A stretch of DNA of 64,000 nucleotides from Actinoallomurus sp963823735 (GCA_963823735.1 CAWGMO010000001.1:1860001-1924000), one strand, 5' to 3'; shown: positions 43,153 to 51,745, counted from the stretch's first letter. The notes: generated by a model from the sequence alone, not told the origin. Made by a program: numbers and translations.

Positions 43153-43608
43153 CTAGTCGTCCGGCGAGTCGTACGTGGGGTCGATGGACTCCGGGGAGAG
43201 GCCGAGGAGGTCGGCGACCTCCTCGACCACCACGTCGCGGATCAGCCGGGCGCGGTCGCGTTCGTCGTCGCCGCCGCGGGCCTCGACCGGGCGGCGGTAG
43301 ACCACGATGCGGGGCGGGTGGCCGTCGGAGGCCGGGATGAGGCGGCTCAGGGGGACGGGGTCGGCGGCGTCGGCCCAGGCCTCGACGACCGGGACCTCCT
43401 CGACGGCGAACTCGACTCCCGCGAGCTGACGGCTCAGCCGTTGTTCGAGGCGGTGGGCCTCGTCGCGCACCAGATCGTCGAACCGCTCGGCCCGTGACCG
43501 GGAGATCGGGACTCCCGAGGGCGCGAGAGGCCCGCGCATTCCGCGGCCGCGACGGTCACGGCGGCGTGTGCTGGAGCCTGTCACGCGGGATCGCACATCT
43601 TCGAGCAT
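43153..43608 (-). CDS. Metallopeptidase-family (DUF1025/zincin-like) protein lacking HExxH (151 aa)
   Basis: Corresponds by position and sequence to the small protein between whiB2 and manB in mycobacteria (Rv3259-like). After a basic N-terminus (TRRRDRRGRGMRG), the core reads VEFAVEEVPVVEAWADA, PRIVVYRRPVEARG and VVVEEVADLLGLSPESID. Proteins of this fold normally bind zinc through HExxH; here the equivalent helix is VEEVADLLG, so metal-dependent catalysis is unlikely. It converges with the PKS, the two stops being 5 bases apart. Promoter signals (TAAGAT-like) lie in the gap shared with DUF3499. Confidence 0.8.
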   Translation of the reverse strand: MLEDVRSRVTGSSTRRRDRRGRGMRGPLAPSGVPISRSRAERFDDLVRDEAHRLEQRLSRQLAGVEFAVEEVPVVEAWADAADPVPLSRLIPASDGHPPRIVVYRRPVEARGGDDERDRARLIRDVVVEEVADLLGLSPESIDPTYDSPDD

Positions 43609-43934
43609 AGACCGCCGACCCCCGATTCGGCCTTGGTCCGCGTACGAGCGACACGACGAGTGCTGCCCGTCTCCGTACGGTTACCGTGTCGTCGCGCCGC
43701 GCTAGTAAGATCATTTCGCGGGTGACAGGCCTGTTGCGTACGGGTGTGTGGCATTTCGCCGGTCGTCCCCGGCTTTCCCCAGGCCACGCGACTGATCTCT
43801 TCCTTCAAGGCGTTCGGTCCGCTCGCCCAGTGGCTCGTCCGGCAAAGATCCGTTATGCGGTCGCGCGCCTGAAATACGGCGACACGAAGTGAGGATAGTA
43901 GCGCTGGCGTGGGGGGAGGGGATACGTTCCCGTC
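43609..43934. other. Divergent intergenic region (326 bases)
   Basis: The region lies between the metallopeptidase-like gene and the DUF3499 gene. It holds promoter-like AT-richer patches (TAGTAAGATCATTTC near 43704-43718; GATACGTT at 43921-43928). A 68-codon plus-strand frame (43686-43892) runs through it but has no ribosome binding site and no recognisable content. Confidence 0.4.
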
Positions 43935-44294
43935 GTGAGCCCCGTCCGCATCTGCTCCCGCACCGCGTGCAAGCAGTCTGCTGTCTATACGCTCACGTAC
44001 GTCTATGCCGACTCGACCGCTGTACTCGGCCCGCTGGCAGCGTACGTCGAGCCGCATTGCTATGACCTCTGCGCCGAACACGCCGAGCGTCTCACCGCGC
44101 CTGTCGGCTGGGAGCTCGTCCGTCTTCCGGCGGAGGAGTCCGAGCCGAGCAGCGACGACCTCGAAGCGCTGGCCAACGCCGTGCGTGAGGCCGCCAAACC
44201 CGTCACGCGCACCGAGCCGGTCGGCCAGGGCGTGGAGGTCGGGCGGCGCGGACACCTGAGAGTTCTGCGCTCGGACACGCCCCGCAAGCCTTGA
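43935..44294 (+). CDS. DUF3499 family protein (119 aa)
   Basis: Short conserved actinobacterial protein of unknown function. It begins VRICSRTACKQSAVYTLTYV and continues HCYDLCAEHAERLTAPVGWE; the pairs Cys/Cys and Cys/Cys-x2-His suggest a small zinc-binding domain. GTG at 43935 is 7 bases after a GATACGTT -10-like box, a leaderless arrangement. It precedes manB on the same strand (65-bp gap), the same order as Rv3258c-Rv3257c. No function is established. Confidence 0.85.
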   Translation: MSPVRICSRTACKQSAVYTLTYVYADSTAVLGPLAAYVEPHCYDLCAEHAERLTAPVGWELVRLPAEESEPSSDDLEALANAVREAAKPVTRTEPVGQGVEVGRRGHLRVLRSDTPRKP

Positions 44295-44359
44295 CCGCCT
44301 CCCGGTAGGCTCCTTACGTCATTGCGACCGACCGTGCCGTGAGCAAGGGGCCAACACAC

Positions 44360-45709
44360 ATGCGCGACCTCGCCAGGATCTTCAAGGCCTACGACATCCG
44401 AGGGATCGTTCCTGACGAGCTCGACGAGGAGGTCGCTGAGGCCGTCGGCGCCGCTTTCGTCCGTGTGACGGGCGCCACGGCGATCGTCACGGGCCACGAC
44501 ATGCGCGACTCCTCCATACCGCTGTCCGCCGCGTTCGCCCGCGGCGCGACGAGCCAGGGCGCCGACGTGATCGAGGCCGGGCTCGGCTCGACCGACATGC
44601 TCTACTACGCCAGCGGCCGCCTCGGCCTGCCCGGCGCGATGTTCACGGCCAGCCACAACCCGGCGGAGTACAACGGCATCAAGCTGTGCCGTACGGGCGC
44701 CAAGCCGGTCGGCCGCGACACCGGGCTCACCGAGATCCGCCAGATGCTGGAGGACGGCGTCCCCGCCCACGACGGCCCCTCGGGCACCGTGAGCGGCCGT
44801 GACCTGCTGTCCGGCTACGCCGACCACCTGAAGTCCCTCGTCGACCTGTCCGGCATCCGGCCGCTCAAGGTCGTCGTCGACGCGGGCAACGGCATGGGCG
44901 GCCACACCGTCCCCGTGGTGTTCGAGGGCCTGCCGCTCGACGTCGTGCCGCTCTACTTCGAGCTCGACGGCAGCTTCCCCAACCACGAGGCCAACCCGAT
45001 CGAGCCGGCCAACATCGCCGACCTGCGGGCCGCGGTGCGCGAGCACGGCGCCGACATCGGGCTCGCCTTCGACGGCGACGCCGACCGCTGCTTCGTCGTC
45101 GACGAGCGCGGCGAGCCGGTGGCGCCCTCGACCGTCACGGCGCTGGTCGCGGTCAGGGAGCTGGGCAAGTACGGCGAGGGCCGCATCGTCCACAACCTGA
45201 TCACCTCGCGCGCCGTGCCGGAGATCGTCCGCGAGCACGGCGGCGAGCCGGTGCGTACGCGCGTCGGCCACTCGTTCATCAAGCAGACGATGGCCGAGAC
45301 CGGCGCCATGTTCGGCGGCGAGCACTCCGGCCATTACTACTTCCGCGACTTCTGGTTCGCCGACTCCGGCATGCTGGCCGCGATGCACGTCCTCGCCGCC
45401 CTCGGTGGCCAGGACCGCCCGCTGTCGGAGCTCCTCCAGGAGTTCACCCGCTACGTCGCGTCCGGTGAGATCAACACCACGGTGGACGACCAGGAGGCGA
45501 CGACCGCTCGGGTGCGCGAGCTGTTCGAGGGCCGCTCCGGCGTGACCATCGACGAGCTCGACGGCCTCACCGTCGGCCACGCCGACTGGTGGTTCAACCT
45601 GCGTCCGTCCAACACCGAGCCGCTGCTGCGGCTCAACGCCGAAGCCATCGATCAGGACACCATGTCCGCCGTGCGCGACGAGGTGCTCGAGATCGTGCGA
45701 AAGGGATGA
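44360..45709 (+). CDS. manB: Phosphomannomutase/phosphoglucomutase ManB (449 aa)
   Basis: Converts mannose-6-phosphate to mannose-1-phosphate (or the glucose equivalents), feeding GDP-mannose synthesis. The active-site phosphoserine is Ser98 in FTASHNPAEYNG, the metal-binding loop is FDGDADRCFVVDE, the sugar-binding loop is GGEHSGHYYFRD, and the phosphate-binding C-terminus is LRPSNTEPLLRL. ATG at 44360 follows AAGGGG. It ends 2 bases before the Trm112-like start. Together with the SIS isomerase downstream and the pyrophosphorylase at 19.4 kb, it completes a fructose-6-P to GDP-mannose path. Confidence 0.96.
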   Translation: MRDLARIFKAYDIRGIVPDELDEEVAEAVGAAFVRVTGATAIVTGHDMRDSSIPLSAAFARGATSQGADVIEAGLGSTDMLYYASGRLGLPGAMFTASHNPAEYNGIKLCRTGAKPVGRDTGLTEIRQMLEDGVPAHDGPSGTVSGRDLLSGYADHLKSLVDLSGIRPLKVVVDAGNGMGGHTVPVVFEGLPLDVVPLYFELDGSFPNHEANPIEPANIADLRAAVREHGADIGLAFDGDADRCFVVDERGEPVAPSTVTALVAVRELGKYGEGRIVHNLITSRAVPEIVREHGGEPVRTRVGHSFIKQTMAETGAMFGGEHSGHYYFRDFWFADSGMLAAMHVLAALGGQDRPLSELLQEFTRYVASGEINTTVDDQEATTARVRELFEGRSGVTIDELDGLTVGHADWWFNLRPSNTEPLLRLNAEAIDQDTMSAVRDEVLEIVRKG

Positions 45710-45711
45710 CA

Positions 45712-45885
45712 ATGAAGATCGACTCTTGGCTGCTGGAGATCCTCGCCTGCCCGAACTGCCGGGGCGCGCTGAGCGCGGAGGAGGCGTCCGACGAGCTCGT
45801 CTGCACCGGCACGTGCAAGTACGCCTACCCGGTCCGCGACGACATCCCCGTCCTCCTCGTCGACGAGGCACGGACGCCTGCGTGA
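45712..45885 (+). CDS. Trm112-like (UPF0434) small zinc protein (57 aa)
   Basis: Begins LLEILACPNCRGAL and continues ELVCTGTCKYAYPVRDDIPV, the four-cysteine zinc knuckle of the Trm112/YcaR group, whose members partner methyltransferases or other enzymes. It lies between manB and the SIS isomerase gene, as in other actinobacteria, and is probably co-translated. ATG at 45712 has AAAGGG 6 bases before it. Confidence 0.88.
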   Translation: MKIDSWLLEILACPNCRGALSAEEASDELVCTGTCKYAYPVRDDIPVLLVDEARTPA

Positions 45886-45916
45886 CCTTCGCCGTGGACC
45901 TGAAGGGGGCCCGGCG

Positions 45917-47047
45917 ATGATCGAGGCCGACCTGAGTCGTCTCGACGACGCTGAGGCCCTGGAGGCCGCGGACCCGGCCGAGGTGCTGCGCCAGGTCGCC
46001 ACGGCCGCCGCGCAGGTGCGTGAGGGCTGGCTACTGGCCTCTGAGGCGGGCGTCGAGCGCGTCGCCGACGGCGGGCGCCCGCGTGCGATCGTCGTGGCCG
46101 GTACGGGCGACGGAGGCTTCGCCGGTGACCTGCTCGCGGCCGTCTGCGGCCCGGGGTGCCCGGTGCCGATCTCGACGCTGCGCGGCTACCGCCTGCCCGG
46201 CTGGGCGGGCGCGGCCGACCTGGTCGTGGCGCTGTCCGGCTCCGGGGCCGACGAGGAGACCCTCGCGGTCGCCGCCGAGGCCGTACGCCGCGGGTGCCGG
46301 CTGCTGTGCGTCGGCGCGGCGGGCTCGCCGCTGTCGGAGATCGCTCTGCAGAGCGGCTCGACGTTCGTGCCCGTGGCGTCGCAGGGGCGTCCCTGGTCGT
46401 CGCTGTGGGGGCTGGGCGTCCCGGCGGTGCTCGCCGCGCGCGCCCTCGGCCTCGCCGACGTGCCGCCGGAGCTGCTGGAGCGCACCGCGAACCGCCTGGA
46501 GGAGGTCAGCCACCAGTGCCGCCCGGCCAGTGACGTGTTCGTCAACCCGGGCAAGCAGGTCGCGGCGGACCTCGCCGGGTCGATCCCGATCATCTGGGGC
46601 ACCTCGCCGGTGACCGCCGTGGTCGCCCGGCGGTTCGCCGCGCAGCTCGCTGTGCACGCAAAATATCCCGCTATTTCGGGAGAGCTTCCGGAGGCGCATC
46701 ACAACCAGGTGATGACCTTCGACGGGCCCTTCGCCGGCGCGCGTACCGAAGAGGACCTCTTCCGCGACCGCGTCGACGAGCCCGAGACGACACGGACGCG
46801 GCTGGTCCTCGTACGCGACACCGAGGAGCACCCGCGTGCCGCCCTGCGCCGCGAGGCGTCCGCCGAGCTGGCGGGCGAGCGCGGCGTGGCCGTCACCGAA
46901 CTCGCCGCCCAGGAGGGTCACCCCCTGGAGCGGCTGGCCGGGCTCATCGCCCACACCGACTACGCCGCCGTCTACCTGGCGCTGGCGATCGGCGTCGACC
47001 CGGCGCCGGGCACAGCGGAGACGCGAATCCGAGCGAGGATGACATGA
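45917..47047 (+). CDS. SIS-domain isomerase, bifunctional phosphoglucose/phosphomannose isomerase-like (376 aa)
   Basis: Two sugar-isomerase (SIS) domains, with AIVVAGTGDGGFAGDLLAAV and DLVVALSGSGADEETLAVA in the first, and GSIPIIWGTSPVTAVVARRF and GELPEAHHNQVMTFDG in the second. The last block carries the Glu/His that open the ring in the phosphoglucose/phosphomannose isomerase group. It would connect fructose-6-phosphate with mannose-6-phosphate for ManB. ATG at 45917 follows AAGGGGGC. It is the same operon as manB and corresponds to Rv3256c by position. Confidence 0.87.
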   Translation: MIEADLSRLDDAEALEAADPAEVLRQVATAAAQVREGWLLASEAGVERVADGGRPRAIVVAGTGDGGFAGDLLAAVCGPGCPVPISTLRGYRLPGWAGAADLVVALSGSGADEETLAVAAEAVRRGCRLLCVGAAGSPLSEIALQSGSTFVPVASQGRPWSSLWGLGVPAVLAARALGLADVPPELLERTANRLEEVSHQCRPASDVFVNPGKQVAADLAGSIPIIWGTSPVTAVVARRFAAQLAVHAKYPAISGELPEAHHNQVMTFDGPFAGARTEEDLFRDRVDEPETTRTRLVLVRDTEEHPRAALRREASAELAGERGVAVTELAAQEGHPLERLAGLIAHTDYAAVYLALAIGVDPAPGTAETRIRARMT

Positions 47048-47060
47048 CCTGGAGCCACGA

Positions 47061-48011
47061 GTGAGCGCTGACGGCGGTTCCAAGGCGATCGCCGCCGCGC
47101 TCACCGCCAACCTCGGCATCGCCGTCGCCAAGTTCGTGGCGTTCGCGTTCACGGGGTCGGCCTCGATGATGGCCGAGGGCGTGCACTCCATCGCCGACTC
47201 CGGCAACCAGGGGCTGCTGATCCTGGGCCGGCGGCGCGCCAAGCGCGAGCCCACGCGCGAGCACCCGTTCGGCTACGGCCGCGAGCGCTTCTTCTACGCG
47301 TTCGTCGTGGCCGTGATCCTGTTCACCGTCGGCGCGCTGTTCTCGCTGTACGAGGGCTGGCACAAGGTGAGCGACCCGCATCCGGTCGACTCACCGGTCT
47401 GGGCCTTCGCCGTGCTGGGCCTCGGCATCCTGCTGGAGGGCTACTCCTTCCGCACCGCGGTCAAGGAGTCGAACCAGACCCGCGGCCGGCAGAACTGGGT
47501 GTCCTACATCCAGAACGCCCGCGCCCCGGAGCTGCCGGTCGTCATCCTGGAGGACTTCGCGGCCCTGATCGGCCTCGCCGTGGCGCTGGTCTGCGTCGGC
47601 CTCGCCGTGATCACCGGCAACGGCGTCTGGGACGGCGTGGGCTCGATCGCCATCGGCGTGCTGCTCGCGTTCATCGCGATCGTGCTGGCCGTCGAGACCA
47701 AGAGCATGCTGATCGGCGAGTCGGCGGTCCGCGAGACCGAGGACCAGATCATGGCGGCGCTGGAGTCGGTCGACCAGGTCGACCGCGTCATCCACCTGCG
47801 CACCCTGCACGTCGGCCCCGAGGAGCTCCTCGTCGCGGCCAAGATCGCGGTCACCCACGACGACACGGCCGCCGAGGTGGCCCGCGCGATCAACGCCGCC
47901 GAGAAGCGCATCCGCGAGGTCGTGCCGATGGCGCGCGACATCTACCTCGAACCCGACCTCGACCGCGGTCAGTCCTCGCCGCCTCCCGGTATGACCAGCC
48001 CCGACTCGTAG
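47061..48011 (+). CDS. Cation diffusion facilitator transporter (316 aa)
   Basis: Divalent-metal/proton antiporter of the CDF family. There are six membrane segments; metal-site motifs are EGVHSIADSGNQ in TM2 (HxxxD) and LEDFAALIGLAVAL in TM5 (ExxxA, with Asp replacing the usual His). The cytoplasmic C-terminal domain begins near DQIMAALESVDQVDRV. The HxxxD plus D pattern does not settle the metal. GTG at 47061 has GGAG 6 bases upstream. It follows the SIS gene by 13 bases, and its end overlaps the convergent response regulator by 43 bases. Confidence 0.9.
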   Translation: MSADGGSKAIAAALTANLGIAVAKFVAFAFTGSASMMAEGVHSIADSGNQGLLILGRRRAKREPTREHPFGYGRERFFYAFVVAVILFTVGALFSLYEGWHKVSDPHPVDSPVWAFAVLGLGILLEGYSFRTAVKESNQTRGRQNWVSYIQNARAPELPVVILEDFAALIGLAVALVCVGLAVITGNGVWDGVGSIAIGVLLAFIAIVLAVETKSMLIGESAVRETEDQIMAALESVDQVDRVIHLRTLHVGPEELLVAAKIAVTHDDTAAEVARAINAAEKRIREVVPMARDIYLEPDLDRGQSSPPPGMTSPDS

Positions 48012-48640
48012 GCGAGCACCACGGCCTGCGCGCGGTCGCGCAGGCCCAGCTTCGTGAACACCCGCGCGACGTGCGTCTTCACCGTGTGCTCGCTCACCAC
48101 GAGACGCCCGGCGATCTCGGAGTTGGACAGGCCCGTGGCGATCAGGCCCAGCACCTCGGTCTCGCGCGCGGTCAGCGTCTCCACCGCCGGCGCCGCCCGC
48201 GGCCGCGTACGCCGCTGCCGCGCGAACTCCCTGATCAGCCGGCCGGTCACCTGCGGCGCGAGGAGGGCGTCGCCGCGCGCCACGACGCGTACGGCCGACA
48301 CCAGGTCCGCCGCGGTGGAGTCCTTGAGCAGGAAGCCGCTCGCGCCCGCGGACAGCGCCTCGTAGACGTACTCGTCCACGTCGAACGTCGTGAGCACCAG
48401 GACGCGCGTGGAGGCGTTCGCGGGGTCGGCCAGGACGCGCTTGGTCGCGTCGATGCCGTCCAGGTGCGGCATTCGGATGTCCATGAGGACCACGTCGGGG
48501 CGGTGCGTCTGGGCGAGGCGTACGGCCTCACGCCCGTCACCGGCCTCGGCGACCACCTCGATGTCGGGCTGGGCGGCGAGGAGGGCGGCGAAACCTGCGC
48601 GCACGATCGTCTGGTCGTCGGCGATCAGCACTCGGATCAT
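47969..48640 (-). CDS. NarL/LuxR-type response regulator (223 aa)
   Basis: Receiver domain with phospho-acceptor Asp54 (VVLMDIRMP), acidic pair DD at 8-9, Thr in LVLTTFD and Lys in GFLLKDS. A C-terminal LuxR helix-turn-helix (LTARETEVLGLIATGLSNSE, EHTVKTHVARVFTKLGLRDR) follows. ATG at 48640 overlaps the stop of the histidine kinase (ATGA), so they are a coupled two-component pair. The 3' end overlaps the convergent CDF gene. Target genes are not evident. Confidence 0.95.
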   Translation of the reverse strand: MIRVLIADDQTIVRAGFAALLAAQPDIEVVAEAGDGREAVRLAQTHRPDVVLMDIRMPHLDGIDATKRVLADPANASTRVLVLTTFDVDEYVYEALSAGASGFLLKDSTAADLVSAVRVVARGDALLAPQVTGRLIREFARQRRTRPRAAPAVETLTARETEVLGLIATGLSNSEIAGRLVVSEHTVKTHVARVFTKLGLRDRAQAVVLAYESGLVIPGGGED

Positions 48641-50169
48641 GAACGCCGATTCTTGCCTACCGGAAGCTCCGCCTGCACCGCGAATCCGCCTTCCGCGCGT
48701 GGGCCCGCCGCGAACCGGCCGCCGAGCATCGTCGCGCGCTCGCGCATCCCGACGAGCCCGTGCCCCATGACCTTGGTGTGGTCGTCCGGGGCGGTCGGCG
48801 GGGCGGTCGAGCCGTCGTCGGTGACGCGCACCGCGAGACGGTCGCCGCTGTAGTCCAGGTCGATGTTCACCCGCGCCCCGGGAGCGTGCCTCCGCGCGTT
48901 CGTGAGGGCCTCCTGGACGATGCGGTACGCCGACAGCTCGATGGTCGTCGACAGGGGACGCGCGGCGCCGTGGACGTTCAGGTGCGCCTCGCCGCCCGCG
49001 CCGCGGTGGCTGTCGATCAGTTCGGCCAGCCGGTCGAGGCGCGGCTGCGGCGTCACGTCGGCCTGTACGCCGGGCTCGGCGCGCAGCACGGTGAGCAGCC
49101 GCCGCATCTCCTCCAGCGCCTCGCGCGCCGTTCCGGCGATCTCCCCGAAGCCGTTCTTCGCCTCGGGGGACAGCGAGCGCATCGTGTACGGCGCGGTCTC
49201 CGCCTGCACGGCGATCATCGAGACGCTGTGCGCGACCACGTCGTGCAGCTCCCGCGCGATGCGGGCCCGTTCGCGCAGCACGGCCTGCTCGCGCTGGACG
49301 GCGTTCAGGCGCGTCAGGGTCTCGCTGCTGCGCTCGCGCTCCTCGTCCATGCTGGCGGCGGCGGTCTCGACCGTACGGCGTGCGTCGCCGAGCCCGAGAG
49401 AGGCCACGACCGCCACGAGGGCGGCCGGCCACGGGATGCCGTCCAGACTGCTCGAGGCGAGGTAGACGACGGCGACGGCCACGACACCGCCCACGCCGAG
49501 CACCCCGGTGGACTGGCGGGGGAGCTGCTGGGCGAGCAGGAAGAGCGTGTACATCCCGGCGAAGGCCGTCGTGACCAGCAGCGGCTGGCCCGACAGCAGG
49601 CTCGCGGCGAGGGACCCGAGCGCGATGGCCGCGGCGGGCCGCAGCGACTCGCGCCTGAACATCAGCGGGATCGTGGTGCCGAGCGCGAACCCGCCCGGCA
49701 GGCTGACCACCGCCAGGTCGTGCAGCGGGAGTTCGAGGAGCGCCGCGACGGCGAGCATCGCCCCGGTGACCGGGCCGTACGTCCAGGAGCCGCCGAAGTC
49801 ACGCCAGGCGTGCGCCCAGCGGAGCAGAGGCGGCGTACGCGGCGGACGCGGTGGCTTCGCCGGCTTCGCGCCCGGCGGTGGCGGTGGTGCCTGGCCCGGC
49901 TGCCGGGTGTACATGGTCCCGGCGGGCGCGCGGAACTGCGGGGTCGCGCCGGGCGGCACACCGTACGGCGGCGGCGCCGTGCTGCCCTGCGGCGGGGGGT
50001 TCTTGCCGTAGAGCGCGGCGACCAGGCGGTTCGCGACGGGCCGCAGCACCCGCCCGATCGCGGTGAGGACCCACAGGAGCACCTGACCTACGGCGGCGAC
50101 GACCTGCGAGGCCATGCGCCATGCCGCCGGTCCGGCCTCCTGGAGGAAGTCAGGCTTGTCAGAGGTCAT
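48637..50169 (-). CDS. Sensor histidine kinase, HisKA_3 type (510 aa)
   Basis: Membrane sensor. The N-terminal 110 residues are cytoplasmic and Pro/Gly-rich after one amphipathic stretch. About five or six membrane segments follow (GPVTGAMLAVAALLELPLHD onward), then a dimerisation helix with the phospho-histidine (RIARELHDVVAHSVSMIAVQ) and an ATPase domain (VQEALTNARRHAPGARV, then GHGLVGMRERATMLGG). It has no periplasmic sensing domain, so it may sense within the membrane. ATG at 50169 has AAAGG directly before it. It heads the operon with the response regulator. Confidence 0.93.
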   Translation of the reverse strand: MTSDKPDFLQEAGPAAWRMASQVVAAVGQVLLWVLTAIGRVLRPVANRLVAALYGKNPPPQGSTAPPPYGVPPGATPQFRAPAGTMYTRQPGQAPPPPPGAKPAKPPRPPRTPPLLRWAHAWRDFGGSWTYGPVTGAMLAVAALLELPLHDLAVVSLPGGFALGTTIPLMFRRESLRPAAAIALGSLAASLLSGQPLLVTTAFAGMYTLFLLAQQLPRQSTGVLGVGGVVAVAVVYLASSSLDGIPWPAALVAVVASLGLGDARRTVETAAASMDEERERSSETLTRLNAVQREQAVLRERARIARELHDVVAHSVSMIAVQAETAPYTMRSLSPEAKNGFGEIAGTAREALEEMRRLLTVLRAEPGVQADVTPQPRLDRLAELIDSHRGAGGEAHLNVHGAARPLSTTIELSAYRIVQEALTNARRHAPGARVNIDLDYSGDRLAVRVTDDGSTAPPTAPDDHTKVMGHGLVGMRERATMLGGRFAAGPRAEGGFAVQAELPVGKNRRS

Positions 50170-50544
50170 CCTTTATCTTCGCCTGCCGGAGGGGATGCTC
50201 GCCTCACCGTACGGAGCGATTTCCTCCTCCTTACCTGCCCGGGATGTCCACCTCCAGGACGATCTGAGGTCCCTCCTAGAGGCGGACGCCCGGGGACGCG
50301 GCACGGCGTAGTTTCAAAGGGTGACGAGCGACGTCGGCGTCTCCGTACTTAGGGGGTCCGGAGATGCCGGCGTCCGGTCCGTCATCCGGCCTCGGGGGTT
50401 CGGATGACGGGTCGGTCCGTCCCTCGTCGAGGTGGCCGTGGTCGTCCAGGTCTCCCGTGAGGCCCGCACCACGGACGCCGTGATCGGGCCACACCATGGG
50501 CTGGAGTTCTTCCCGATCCGACCATCTCGACGAGGGACGCCTCG
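50170..50544. other. 375-base gap with extensive inverted repeats
   Basis: This lies between the histidine kinase start and the end of the TIM-barrel gene, both on the minus strand. I see no coding frame. The left third should hold the kinase promoter. The right part (50374-50538) is unusually rich in long complementary segments and is listed separately as a possible structured RNA. Confidence 0.5.
50374..50538 (+). ncRNA. Candidate structured RNA: hairpin plus three-way junction
   Basis: Hairpin: CCGGTCCGTCATCCG (50374-50388) with CGGATGACGGGTCGG (50401-50415), 15 pairs including two wobble pairs. Closing helix P1: 50419-50435 with 50522-50538, 17 pairs including one G-U. Inside it, P2 is CCGTGG (50436-50441) with CCACGG (50469-50474), and P3 is GATCGGG (50482-50488) with CCCGATC (50512-50518). 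All three non-Watson-Crick pairs are wobbles only if the plus strand is the RNA; on the minus strand they are A-C mismatches. No homology to a known RNA class is recognised, so this is a structural inference. Confidence 0.35.
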
Positions 50545-51639
50545 TCACCCGCGCGCGGCGTAGTGGCGGGCCATCGCGTGGAACGCCTCCTTCGGCTCCC
50601 AGTGCCAGTTCGCCGTCGGTTCGTCGGTCCTCTTCCAGATCGGCTTCACGAGGCCGTAGCTCGCCATGTCGAGGTCGTAGCGCGGGTTCGCCCAGTGCGG
50701 GAGCTCGGGCGCCACGAAGGTGTACGACAGCGCCGCGTACAGGTTCATCGACTCGAACACGTCGAGCAGCCCGGCGATGTACTCCGCCTGGGTGCGCTCG
50801 CTGCGGACCAGGTGGCCCTTGATCTCGGGCCTCGGCTTGCCGTAGTCGATGACGTCCCAGCCCATGCCGCCGCTGTCGGGCGCGCCCTCGTACGTGCACG
50901 AGCCGAACTCCGACACCACGACGGGCTTGTGCCAGCGGGTGTACTTCTTCAGCTCCTTCACGTGGCGGGCACGGGTCGGGAACGATGAGTAGTAGTTGAC
51001 GCTGACCAGGTCGAACAGCTTCCACTCGACCTCGTCGTCCTGCGCCGCGCCGTACGTCAGACGGCCGCCGAAGACGGACCGGCCGACCTTCGCCGCCCGC
51101 GCGATGAAGGACGTCAGCCGCCGCATCATCTTCACCGGGTCGAAGTTGCCGGTGGTCAGGTTCTTCACCCGCTCGACGGCGTTGGCGCCCGGCACGATGC
51201 CGGGCACGAACAGCACGAACTCGCAGCCGACGCTGAGGTGCACGTTCGCGCCCTGCCGCCGGAGGCGTTCGGCGTGCCTCCCGGTCTCGGCCAGGTGGTC
51301 GAGGATCTCGCGTGGCGGGCGGTCCGCCAGGCGCGGCTGGAGCCAGACGTTCAGGCCGCGCTCCGCCGCCTCCGTCGCGGTGGCCTCCAGCCGGGCGACG
51401 CCGTCGCCGAAGACCGAGACCGAGTCGGCGTGCAGCCAGTCCTTGATCACCCGCATGTCGCCGCGCATCCGCGCGGCGTTCCACCCCGTGCCCGGCGTGT
51501 CTCCGCCCGTGACCTCGTACGTCACGCCGCGGTACGTCAGGCCGCCCCGGCGTACGGCCGCGTCGGTCGCGCCTCCCATCAGGAGCGTGCCCGCGACGCC
51601 CGCGGTCCCCGCCAGGAACCCCGCCCTGCTGATCTCCAC
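50545..51639 (-). CDS. Secreted TIM-barrel, glycoside-hydrolase-like protein (364 aa)
   Basis: The N-terminus (EISRAGFLAGTAGVAGTLLM) is a signal peptide with a single-arginine, Tat-like look. The rest resembles an (alpha/beta)8 barrel of the glycoside-hydrolase clan: YRGVTYEVTGGDTPGTGW, MRVIKDWLHADSVSVFGDGV, LNVWLQPRLADRPPREILDH, VSVNYYSSFP and KPVVVSEFGSCTYEG; the last has a glutamate placed like a catalytic nucleophile. Homologues are often mislabelled abortive-infection proteins; I see no support for that. GTG at 51639 is preceded by GAGGAGG. The substrate is unknown; wall or storage glycan is possible. Confidence 0.75.
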   Translation of the reverse strand: MEISRAGFLAGTAGVAGTLLMGGATDAAVRRGGLTYRGVTYEVTGGDTPGTGWNAARMRGDMRVIKDWLHADSVSVFGDGVARLEATATEAAERGLNVWLQPRLADRPPREILDHLAETGRHAERLRRQGANVHLSVGCEFVLFVPGIVPGANAVERVKNLTTGNFDPVKMMRRLTSFIARAAKVGRSVFGGRLTYGAAQDDEVEWKLFDLVSVNYYSSFPTRARHVKELKKYTRWHKPVVVSEFGSCTYEGAPDSGGMGWDVIDYGKPRPEIKGHLVRSERTQAEYIAGLLDVFESMNLYAALSYTFVAPELPHWANPRYDLDMASYGLVKPIWKRTDEPTANWHWEPKEAFHAMARHYAARG

Positions 51640-51745
51640 CGTGCCTCCTCGGTCTCTCACTGCTTCCTCAGTCTGTGAAAGCCAGGAGTCGCGACCTTCG
51701 GCCGATGGTCTACGGGCGGGCTACCTTGGTATCTCGGCGGGCGTC

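Noticed and set aside
43686..43892. 68-codon plus-strand frame between the metallopeptidase and DUF3499 genes
   Set aside because: No ribosome binding site, no recognisable sequence, and it lies over the promoters of both neighbours.
50545..51639. Calling the TIM-barrel protein an abortive-infection (phage defence) gene
   Set aside because: That label appears for relatives in databases, but the signal peptide and glycoside-hydrolase-like motifs argue against it, and no defence genes are near.
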